Below the pieces are notes generated by a model. It had not been told where the DNA came from. It made no database searches and saw only the letters and a program-made list of their open reading frames with translations. From the NCBI GenBank assembly GCA_964531735.1, contig CAZHGD010000133.1, positions 1 to 20,815 on the forward strand: a stretch of DNA of 20,815 bases, written 5' to 3'. Shown one piece after another: positions 7,746-13,771 of the stretch. A program made the position numbers and the translations under genes. The first letter of the stretch is position 1; the number at the start of each line of letters is the position of its first letter. Source of the stretch: CAZHGD01 sp964531735 (lineage in GTDB: Bacteria > Armatimonadota > UBA10988).

Positions 7746-8722
7746 GTCACCCCGGGCACCGAACCGGCGATGCGGGCCAGGTCAGCGTTGGGCAGATCGC
7801 CCATGACCACCACCAGCCGCTCCGGCCCGAACCGGGCCACCAGTGGCCCGGCCGCGCCCGCGGACAGCACGCAGCCGACCTGCGCGCCACCTTCGCGACA
7901 GCAGCCGTCAGACAGCGCGCAGCCAGCATGGGCCGGGTCCAGGTAGAATACACTGACCTGGTTGAGCCCGTCGCTGTAGACCAGATGCGCTGCGACCATG
8001 CCGCAGCCGCACGGACAGTGGTACCGGTACTCGCCCGGCAGCCGCCGGTACCCACGGGGCAGCCAAGTGGGCTCCCGCGGCGGTGTCGCCACGAGCTGGG
8101 TGGGCCCTGGGTGGACCTCCGACAGGCTCCGCTGTGGCCCAACCGGCGGGGTGAAGTCCACCTCCTCGGCGCGGCGGCCCAGGCTGAACTCGCTGAACCA
8201 CGTATCGGTGGCCTGCCCCGCCCGCCGCATGCGCATCCGGAGCAAGAGGCCGGTCTCGCGGTCGAGCCACAGTTCGCGGCGCAGTTCGCGGCGCTCCAGG
8301 CGGACCAGCACCGTCCGGCGCCCGGCCACCGTCTGGCCACGGGTCAGGCGCGCCCGCCAGCCGCGCAGATCGAGCGGCAGGTCTTCCGGCGCCGCGCTGG
8401 CGAGTGCCCAGCCCAGCCGCGGGTCGCAGCGCCACTGCTGGCGGCCTTCCTGCAGCACCAGGCAGCCCGCCAGTTCGCCATCCAGGTACTCGCGCCGCGT
8501 GCTCCCCGGCGCGCGGTGATCCAGCCGCACCCGCGAGGTCAGCGTGCGACCAGCCATCTGGACCTGCGTCTGCTGCAGGCCGTACCAGTCGCAGCGCTGG
8601 TCGGCCGCCCGGGCCGCCATCAGCCAACGCGCCGCCGACCGCCGCGCGACCGCTTCGCGCGCCGGCCAAGCCGCGCCGACGGCCACGATCGCCACCAGCC
8701 ACCAGCCACGGCGTCCGCGCAT
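7733..8722 (-). CDS. RseB/MucB-like periplasmic sigma regulator with a Cys-rich C-terminal region
   Basis: A 329-residue exported protein encoded downstream of an anti-sigma factor, the position of RseB/MucB. The start ATG 8722 overlaps the anti-sigma stop codon as TGATG, so translation is probably coupled. The N-terminus (MRGRRGWWLVAIVAVGAAW...) is a signal peptide or membrane anchor. The middle resembles the LolA-like fold of RseB, with tracts such as LTSRVRLDHRAPG, REYLDGE and ELWLDRETGLLLRMRM. The C-terminal part has MVAAHLVYSDGLNQVSVFYLDP, similar to the C-terminal domain of RseB. RseB normally binds RseA and delays its cleavage. Unusual here are seven cysteines after the middle domain: CPCGC near residue 226, then C, CC and C within about 20 residues, suggesting disulfides or metal binding. 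Family assignment rests on context and pattern. Confidence 0.72.
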   Translation of the reverse strand: MRGRRGWWLVAIVAVGAAWPAREAVARRSAARWLMAARAADQRCDWYGLQQTQVQMAGRTLTSRVRLDHRAPGSTRREYLDGELAGCLVLQEGRQQWRCDPRLGWALASAAPEDLPLDLRGWRARLTRGQTVAGRRTVLVRLERRELRRELWLDRETGLLLRMRMRRAGQATDTWFSEFSLGRRAEEVDFTPPVGPQRSLSEVHPGPTQLVATPPREPTWLPRGYRRLPGEYRYHCPCGCGMVAAHLVYSDGLNQVSVFYLDPAHAGCALSDGCCREGGAQVGCVLSAGAAGPLVARFGPERLVVVMGDLPNADLARIAGSVPGVTQTR

Positions 8723-9174
8723 CAGTGCAGCACCTCGTGGCGCAGGGCCACCGCGCCCATCGCGTTGAGCGCGGTGGGATCGCCGAGTGGATCGAACGAG
8801 GCGAGCGTGGCATGTTGCTGGGCTAGCGAGCCGGCCTCCTGCCCATCGCCCGGCAGCGTCGTCAGGGCCGGCTGCCGCTGCGCCAGCGTGACCGTCAGCA
8901 GTACCGCCAGCGCCGCCGCGACCGAGGCCAGACGCCAGACCATGACGCGCCTCGACGGCCGCGGCGCCAAGGCCGAGAGCACCCGCGCGCGCAGTTCGGG
9001 CGGCGGGGCATCGTACACCTGCGCGGCCAGCAAACCGGTCAGCCGGGCCTGGCGCTGCTCCACCTCGCGGCACTCGGCACAGCGCGCCAAGTGCTCCCGC
9101 ACCGCAGCCGGTGCCGGCACGAGCTCGCCAGACGCGTGTGCGCGCAACCAGCGCTGAGTTCGGCGGCAGCTCAT
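8722..9174 (-). CDS. Anti-sigma factor with zinc-finger (ZAS) domain and one transmembrane helix
   Basis: A 150-residue membrane protein that should hold the adjacent ECF sigma factor inactive. The N-terminal cytoplasmic part carries the zinc-binding anti-sigma signature HLARCAEC (HxxxCxxC) near residues 28-35, preceded by an early cysteine at position 3. One hydrophobic segment, VMVWRLASVAAALAVLLTVT, spans about residues 77-97, and the remaining 50 or so residues would be periplasmic. The ATG at 9174 overlaps the sigma stop codon as ATGA, and its own stop overlaps the start of the RseB-like gene, so the three genes form a tight operon. The topology matches RseA, in which proteolysis of the periplasmic part releases the sigma factor. 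Confidence 0.88.
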   Translation of the reverse strand: MSCRRTQRWLRAHASGELVPAPAAVREHLARCAECREVEQRQARLTGLLAAQVYDAPPPELRARVLSALAPRPSRRVMVWRLASVAAALAVLLTVTLAQRQPALTTLPGDGQEAGSLAQQHATLASFDPLGDPTALNAMGAVALRHEVLH

Positions 9175-9740
9175 TGTTCGTCCTCCAGCACCGGCCGCAG
9201 CAGGCGCTCCAGGTGCTCGCGGGCGCGCCCGAGCCGCGACTTCACCGTGCCCACGGCGACGCCCAGCGTGGCGGCGATCTCGCCGAGTGGCAGGCCCTCG
9301 AAGTAGTGCAGCACCACCACCTCGCGGTGCTCGGGCGACAGCCGGGCCAGGCCGCGCCGCACCTCCGCCGCCAGTTCGCGCCGGACCAGGTCGGCCTCGA
9401 CCAGCGGCGCCTCGTCCACCGGCTCCGGCGCGCCGTCGTGCGCGCCGCCCAGTTCCGACCAGAAGCTCAGCCAGCGGCTGCGTCGGCGCCGTGACCGGCA
9501 CGCCTGCACGGCGGCGCCGCGCAGGAAGGCACTGAAGGCTTCGGGGTGTCGCAAGCCGGGCAGGCGCTCCCAGACGTTCACAAAGGCCTCCTGGGTGGCG
9601 TCGGCGGCGTCGGCGGGGTTGTCCAGCAGCGCGTGGCAGAGGCCATACACGCTACGCTCGAAGTGCTCGTACAGCTCGCCATAGGCCGCCTGTTCGCCTT
9701 GGCGGGCCCGGCAGACCAGGTCTTTGAGGTGCTCCGACAT
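9171..9740 (-). CDS. ECF-type RNA polymerase sigma factor (RpoE-like)
   Basis: A 189-residue sigma factor with only regions 2 and 4, as in the extracytoplasmic function group. Region 2 is recognised by NPADAADATQEAFVNVWERL, the helix that contacts core RNA polymerase and the -10 element. Region 4 has LSPEHREVVVLHYFEGLPL then EIAATLGVAVGTVKSRLGRA, the helix-turn-helix that reads the -35 element. I chose ATG 9740 (MSEHLKDLV) because homology begins there; alternatives up to 9800 in frame would add residues without family similarity. No strong ribosome binding site is visible. It is co-encoded with an anti-sigma factor and an RseB-like protein, so it should respond to envelope stress. A GGAACC element lies about 50 bp upstream. 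Confidence 0.92.
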   Translation of the reverse strand: MSEHLKDLVCRARQGEQAAYGELYEHFERSVYGLCHALLDNPADAADATQEAFVNVWERLPGLRHPEAFSAFLRGAAVQACRSRRRRSRWLSFWSELGGAHDGAPEPVDEAPLVEADLVRRELAAEVRRGLARLSPEHREVVVLHYFEGLPLGEIAATLGVAVGTVKSRLGRAREHLERLLRPVLEDEQ

Positions 9741-9788
9741 GTCCCGGGTGGCCGCCTTGCATGCACAGTGAGCCACGAGACCCGCGGT

Positions 9789-9794
9789 GGTTCC
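9789..9794 (-). promoter_or_regulatory. Possible ECF -35 element (GGAACC) upstream of the sigma operon
   Basis: GGAACC on the minus strand lies 48 bp before the sigma start codon and resembles the GGAAC -35 core recognised by many ECF sigma factors, which often control their own operons. No matching -10 is obvious at 16-17 bp, so this is only a candidate. The operon could also be read from the tRNA promoter upstream. Confidence 0.25.
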
Positions 9795-9810
9795 CGCCAA
9801 TTGCGGGGAA

Positions 9811-9883
9811 TGGGCCCAGCAGGATTCGAACCTGCAACCTACCCGTTATGAGCGGGCTGCTCTAACCCTTGAGCTATGGGCCC
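9811..9883 (-). tRNA. tRNA with anticodon CAU (elongator Met or Ile2)
   Basis: The minus strand folds into a complete 73-nt cloverleaf. The 7-bp acceptor stem is GGGCCCA with TGGGCCC, followed by discriminator A73. The D arm is GCTC/GAGC with an 8-nt loop. The anticodon stem is GCCCG/CGGGT with loop CTCATAA, giving anticodon CAU. The T arm is GCAGG-TTCGAAT-CCTGC and the variable loop has 5 nt. The 3' CCA is not encoded. The short D loop resembles tRNA-Ile2 (whose C34 becomes lysidine) slightly more than elongator Met, but the two cannot be separated safely by eye. It is not an initiator tRNA, because C1 is not mispaired and the anticodon stem lacks three G-C pairs next to the loop. Confidence 0.95.
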
Positions 9884-9894
9884 CTTCGGCGCCG

Positions 9895-9923
9895 ATTGTA
9901 CGTGGCGCCCGGAGGCCGGTCAA
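9895..9923 (-). promoter_or_regulatory. Sigma70-type promoter of the tRNA gene
   Basis: Minus strand TTGACC (9918-9923), a 17-bp spacer and TACAAT (9895-9900) make a near-consensus promoter whose start of transcription would fall a few bases before the tRNA 5' end at 9883. The -35 hexamer contains the TGA stop codon of flhB. Confidence 0.8.
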
Positions 9924-10996
9924 GCGCGTCCCGGCCCGCCCAGGGCCTTGCCGCTCAAGCGGTAGACGTACGCCAGCACCTCGGCCACCGCGGCGTAGAG
10001 CTCGGGTGGCACGCCCTGTCCAACCCGGCACGCGGCATGCAACGACCGCGCCAGCGGCGGGTTCTCCACAATCGGCACGCCATGCTGGGTGGCCAGTTCG
10101 CGAATGCGCAGAGCCACCAGCCGCTGGCCTTTGGCCACCACCTCCGGCGCATCCATCTTGTCCGGGTCATACTTCAGGGCCACCGCGTAGTGGGTCGGGT
10201 TGGTCACCACCACGTCGGCCTTGGGCACATCGGCCATCATGCGGCCGCGCTGGATCTCGGCCATGCGGCGACGGATGGCGCCCTTGATCTCCGGCGACCC
10301 TTCGGACTGCTTGTACTCGTCCCGGACCTCCTGCCGCGTCATCATCAGCGAGCGCTCAAGCTGGTACTTCTGCCAGGCATAGTCGACCGCAGCCACGATG
10401 CCCAGCCAGAGGACGAGCTTCCAGAACAGCTCGACGACCTTGGCCCCCGCGAACTGCGACGCCGCGATCAGGTCCATGTCGGCCATCTCAAGGAACCGCG
10501 GGTAGTTCTCGAGCATCCAGCCGTAGGCCACCCAGCCGACGATGCCGATCTTGGCCGACGACTTCGCCAGTTCGGCCAGGGCGTTCTTCGAGAACATCCG
10601 CTGCAGGCCCTGCAGCGGGTTCATCTTCGTGAAGTCGACCTTCAGTGGCTCGGTGATCAGCATCGGGCCGGTCTGCATCACGTTGGAGACGACGCTGGCC
10701 ACGACCACCGCGATCAGGAGCGGCATCAGCACCATCAGCGTGCCGGAGACCAGCTTCAGCATCGCGTGGTTGACCGCGTCGGTGCGGTCGCCGCGCAGGG
10801 CATCGGTCAGGTAGTAGACCATGCTGCGGTGCATGAACTCGTAGAACTGCGGCGCGGAGACGCGCAGGGCGCAGAAGCCGCCCAACAGCACCGCGACGCC
10901 GATGACGTCACGGCTCTTGGCCACCTGGCCCTTGCGGCGGGCGTCTTCTCGTCGCTTCCCGGTTGGGGCTTCGGTCTTTCCGTCGTTCAGCCCCAT
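9920..10996 (-). CDS. flhB: Flagellar type III export protein FlhB
   Basis: FlhB is the substrate-specificity switch of the flagellar export gate. It is an inner-membrane protein with a cytoplasmic domain that cleaves itself. The 358-residue product starts with GKTEAPTGKRREDARRKGQVAKS, the family's N-terminal signature. It has about four transmembrane segments (for example around LVSGTLMVLMPLLIAVVVASV and LFWKLVLWLGIVAAVDYAW), and the autocleavage motif NPTH at residues 266-269. Cleavage falls between N266 and P267. The length is close to the usual 350-380. The ATG overlaps the fliR stop (TAATG), so the two are coupled. The cytoplasmic domain is complete with VPIVENPPLARSLHAA. It is the last flagellar gene on this strand; flhA, flhF and flhG do not follow and must lie elsewhere. 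Confidence 0.97.
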   Translation of the reverse strand: MGLNDGKTEAPTGKRREDARRKGQVAKSRDVIGVAVLLGGFCALRVSAPQFYEFMHRSMVYYLTDALRGDRTDAVNHAMLKLVSGTLMVLMPLLIAVVVASVVSNVMQTGPMLITEPLKVDFTKMNPLQGLQRMFSKNALAELAKSSAKIGIVGWVAYGWMLENYPRFLEMADMDLIAASQFAGAKVVELFWKLVLWLGIVAAVDYAWQKYQLERSLMMTRQEVRDEYKQSEGSPEIKGAIRRRMAEIQRGRMMADVPKADVVVTNPTHYAVALKYDPDKMDAPEVVAKGQRLVALRIRELATQHGVPIVENPPLARSLHAACRVGQGVPPELYAAVAEVLAYVYRLSGKALGGPGRA

Positions 10997-11781
10997 TAGT
11001 GCATCATCCTCAGGAGCGAGATGAGGTCGTGACCCAGCACCTGGAGCAGCCGAGCCAGCAAGGTGGAGAGCGTGGGCAGCGTGATCGACAGGGTCGCCAG
11101 GGCGATCATGATCTTGACCGGCAAGGCGACCATGAACACGTTGAGCTGGGGCACGACACGGCCGATGATGCCCATGGCCACGTCGATGAGCAGCAAGACG
11201 ACGATCACCGGCAAGGCGATCTGGAACGAGATGCTGACGAACATCGAGAACATGCGCACCAGGCTCGCGGCCATCTCGGACGACGCCGTGGCCGTGCCGA
11301 GCGGCACAATCTCCAGCGACCGCCCGAGCCCGATCAGCAGCAGGTGGTGGCCGTTCATCTCCAGGAACAGGAGCAACATCAGCGTGTTGAGCAGTTGGGC
11401 CAGCACGCTCATGTTGGCCCCGGTGCCCGGGCTGATGATCTGGATGAAGCTCAGGCCCGACTGGAAGTCGATGGCGTTCACAGCGAACTGGAAGGCGCCG
11501 AAGAACATGCGGGCCACGAAGCCGATGAACAGCCCGACCATCAACTCGCGCATCAGGCCCAGGCCGAGGCCGACGAACGACTCACTGGGCAGTTCGCCCA
11601 CGGTGCGGGCGATGGGCATGAGCAGCAGGCCGAGGATCAGCGACAGCCCGACCTTGAGCTGCCAGGGCACGCTCCGCTCGCCGATGAGCGGCATGGACGA
11701 GAGCAGGCCGATCACGCGGCAGGTCACCATCAGGAAGGCCAGGAACAGTTGGTCATTCAGATGGAAGACATCGAGCGGCAT
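10996..11781 (-). CDS. fliR: Flagellar export gate protein FliR
   Basis: FliR is an inner-membrane part of the FliPQR export pore through which flagellar subunits leave the cytoplasm. The 261-residue length is typical. The protein is almost all hydrophobic helix, with family tracts GLLSSMPLIGERSVPWQLKVG near residue 25, FVARMFFGAFQFAVNAIDFQ near 88-107, and LPVIVVLLLIDVAMGIIGRV near 192-211. The stop codon overlaps the flhB ATG. The fliQ stop lies only 7 bp upstream of the fliR ATG, so these genes form one translational unit. Confidence 0.96.
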   Translation of the reverse strand: MPLDVFHLNDQLFLAFLMVTCRVIGLLSSMPLIGERSVPWQLKVGLSLILGLLLMPIARTVGELPSESFVGLGLGLMRELMVGLFIGFVARMFFGAFQFAVNAIDFQSGLSFIQIISPGTGANMSVLAQLLNTLMLLLFLEMNGHHLLLIGLGRSLEIVPLGTATASSEMAASLVRMFSMFVSISFQIALPVIVVLLLIDVAMGIIGRVVPQLNVFMVALPVKIMIALATLSITLPTLSTLLARLLQVLGHDLISLLRMMH

Positions 11782-11788
11782 GGCCCAC

Positions 11789-12058
11789 TCACCGGATGAG
11801 GGCGGGGAAGCCGCCCAGCAGACGCTGCGAGAACGTGATCATGGTGTGCGCCATCCACGGGCCGAAGACGGCCAGCGTGGCCACCACGGCGAGGATCTTC
11901 GGCACGAAGGTGAGCGTCATCTCCTGGACCTGCGTGGCCGCCTGGAAGACCGAGATCAGCAGGCCGACGGCCATGGCGATGATCATCACCGGCGTCATCA
12001 TCAGCAACATCATCGAGAGCGTGTCACGCCCGATCTGGAGTACCGTGGTGTCGGTCAT
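11789..12058 (-). CDS. fliQ: Flagellar export gate protein FliQ
   Basis: FliQ is a small two-helix membrane subunit wrapped around the FliP-FliR core of the export gate. The 89-residue length matches the family. The first helix spans about residues 15-38 (MMLLMMTPVMIIAMAVGLLI) and is followed by the signature SVFQAATQVQEMTLTFVPKI. The second helix is ILAVVATLAVFGPWMAHTMI. The gene starts 4 bp after the fliP stop codon and sits in the conserved P-Q-R order. Confidence 0.97.
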   Translation of the reverse strand: MTDTTVLQIGRDTLSMMLLMMTPVMIIAMAVGLLISVFQAATQVQEMTLTFVPKILAVVATLAVFGPWMAHTMITFSQRLLGGFPALIR

Positions 12059-12062
12059 GGGA

Positions 12063-12851
12063 CTATCCGAAGCTCTGCGCCAGTCCGCGCAGGATCAGGT
12101 GCCAGCCGTCGACCAGCACGAACAGGAGCAGCTTGAACGGCAGCGACAGAATGACCGGCGGCAGCATCATCATGCCCATCGACATGATGGTGCTGGCCAC
12201 CACCACGTCGATGATCAGGAACGGGATGTAGATGAGGAACCCGATCTCGAACGCCGTCTTCAACTCGCTCAGGCAGAAGGCGGGGATCAGCACATAGGTG
12301 GGCGTGTCGGCCGCGGTGCGCGGCCGGGCCTCGCGCGCCATCTCGATGAACAGCAGCAGGTCGTTGCCGCGGGTGTTGCGCAGCATGAAGCCACGCAGCG
12401 GCACCAAGGCCGCCTCGACCGCCTGCTCGGTGGTGATCTTGTTGTCGAGATACGGCTCGATGGCGCTCTTCTGGACCTGCCGGAAGGTGGGCGCCATGAT
12501 GAAGATGGTGGTGAACAGCGCCAGACCGATCAGCACCTGGTTCGGCGGCACCTGCTGCGTGCCCAGGGCCTGCCGCAGGAAGCCGAAGACGATGATGATG
12601 CGCGTGAAGCTGGTCAGCATCAGCAGCATCGTCGGCGCCATGACGATGGCCGTGAGCAGGAACATGACCTGCAGCGCCGAGTACTTCTCGACGTTGGTCT
12701 TCGGCTGGTTGAGCTGAATGTTGACGCCGGGCAGCGGCAGCGCGTCACCGGCCAGCGCCGCCGCGCGCGCCGGACCGGTCGGCGTCTGGGCCATACCCGC
12801 CGTGGCGGTCATCAGCACCAGGGCCACCAACAGCCACTTGGCAGCGCCCAT
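12063..12851 (-). CDS. fliP: Flagellar export gate protein FliP
   Basis: FliP forms the pentameric core of the export gate in the inner membrane. The 262-residue product has a cleavable signal peptide (MGAAKWLLVALVLMTATAGMAQ), as FliP often does. The family signature MLTSFTRIIIVFGFLRQALG lies near residues 78-97, followed by PPNQVLIGLALFTTIFIMAP. The second conserved block, TYVLIPAFCLSELKTAFEIG then FLIYIPFLIIDVVVASTIMS, lies near residues 185-224, and MGMMMLPPVILSLPFKLLLF completes the C-terminal helices. The gene lies 3 bp downstream of the fliO stop. Confidence 0.98.
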   Translation of the reverse strand: MGAAKWLLVALVLMTATAGMAQTPTGPARAAALAGDALPLPGVNIQLNQPKTNVEKYSALQVMFLLTAIVMAPTMLLMLTSFTRIIIVFGFLRQALGTQQVPPNQVLIGLALFTTIFIMAPTFRQVQKSAIEPYLDNKITTEQAVEAALVPLRGFMLRNTRGNDLLLFIEMAREARPRTAADTPTYVLIPAFCLSELKTAFEIGFLIYIPFLIIDVVVASTIMSMGMMMLPPVILSLPFKLLLFVLVDGWHLILRGLAQSFG

Positions 12852-12854
12852 GGG

Positions 12855-13364
12855 TCAGTCCTCCTCGGCCGGCGAGGTACGCTCACGGGCAGGCCACTGC
12901 AGCTTGGCCAGGAAGGTATCGAACGCGGGGTGCGGCGCATCGGGATCGATGCCCAGTTCGTCGGCGTCGTAGGTGGCCAGGCAGGTCACCTGGCTGCCGC
13001 CGCCCAGCAAGAGCACCTGCTTGCCGACCACCACCAGGTGCAGCGACCGGCTGGGGCCCAGCGAGGCTGATTCCAGCACGCGCAGCCGCGAGGTCAGGCC
13101 CGGGCTGGCCAGGTTGCCCTTGACCCGGAGCAACCAGGCCACGCCGACCACCAGGCCCAGCACGAGCGCGAGGCTGGCCAGCGTGCGCACCAACATCAGC
13201 GTCGGCGACGGGCCCGCGGCGGCGACGCTCTCGGGCGGCACATACGGCCCAAGCGCCGGCGGCTCGGCGGCCACGCGGCCGACCCACGCCGCGCCGACCA
13301 GCAGCCACAGCGCGGCTTGGCGGAACGGCGGTACGGGCGAGCGATCGGTGTCGGTCTGGCTCAT
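12855..13364 (-). CDS. fliO: Flagellar biosynthesis protein FliO
   Basis: FliO is a membrane chaperone that helps FliP assemble. The 169-residue product has an N-terminal signal or anchor (QAALWLLVGAAWVGRVAAE), a second transmembrane helix (LMVRTLASLALVLGLVVGVAWLL-type segment near residues 57-78), and a small cytoplasmic domain with LRVLESASLGPSRSLHLVVV and KQVLLLGGGSQVTCLATYD. These are the parts that define the poorly conserved FliO family. I chose ATG 13364 because GGGA lies 6 nt upstream; ATG 13370 or GTG 13397 are also in frame. The 103-bp gap to the preceding gene is larger than elsewhere in the operon. It holds a small hairpin (13398-13414) and a possible promoter. Confidence 0.88.
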   Translation of the reverse strand: MSQTDTDRSPVPPFRQAALWLLVGAAWVGRVAAEPPALGPYVPPESVAAAGPSPTLMLVRTLASLALVLGLVVGVAWLLRVKGNLASPGLTSRLRVLESASLGPSRSLHLVVVGKQVLLLGGGSQVTCLATYDADELGIDPDAPHPAFDTFLAKLQWPARERTSPAEED

Positions 13365-13425
13365 CGGCATTCCCGGCGGGCCGGTCCGGAGACTCACGCC
13401 GGCTTAAGTCCGGCCGCCAGGGGAG

Positions 13426-13454
13426 ATTATGCCGGGGCACTCGGCGGGCATAAA
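13426..13454 (-). promoter_or_regulatory. Possible internal promoter before fliO
   Basis: On the minus strand CATAAT (13426-13431) matches the -10 consensus in five of six positions. At 17 bp upstream sits TTTATG (13449-13454), a weak -35. The site lies in one of the longer spacers inside the flagellar operon, so fliO to flhB could have an extra promoter. Confidence 0.35.
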
Positions 13455-13467
13455 TGGCCGAATTGGG

Positions 13468-13764
13468 CTATTTCTTCCGGTGCCGCGTCCGATGAGGTGA
13501 ATTCGCGAGCGCGTTGTCGCGCCGGTCGAGGATCTCGGTCACCCGGATCGCGAACGCATCGTCCTGGATGACCACTTCGCCCTTGGCGATGCACTGACCG
13601 CGGCAGCGCACCTCCACCGGCTCACCGGCCAGCCGGTTGAGCGTGACCAACGAACCAGCCTGTAGCCGCGCGAGGTCACCAAACCGGATGGCGCAGCGCC
13701 CCAGTTCGGCGTGGAGCGTGATCTGGACCAGACTGATGTGTTGGTATCCGGCCTCTTCTGACAT
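13468..13764 (-). CDS. fliN: FliN-like flagellar switch protein (single SpoA domain)
   Basis: A 98-residue protein that is essentially one SpoA (surface presentation of antigens) domain, the fold of FliN and of the C-terminus of FliM. The tract ARLQAGSLVTLNRLAGEPVE followed by VRCRGQCIAKGEVVIQDDAF and AIRVTEIL is diagnostic. FliN forms the lower part of the C-ring and helps dock export substrates. The frame is open further upstream, but homology begins at the ATG at 13764 (MSEEAGYQHISL), which lies 7 bp after the stop of the previous gene. The C-terminal basic tail (RRDNALANSPHRTRHRKK) is an addition. The SpoA domain is similar to that of its upstream neighbour, so the pair may form a heterodimer like FliM-FliN or the two SpoA domains of SctQ. 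Confidence 0.9.
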   Translation of the reverse strand: MSEEAGYQHISLVQITLHAELGRCAIRFGDLARLQAGSLVTLNRLAGEPVEVRCRGQCIAKGEVVIQDDAFAIRVTEILDRRDNALANSPHRTRHRKK

Positions 13765-13771
13765 GATCGGC

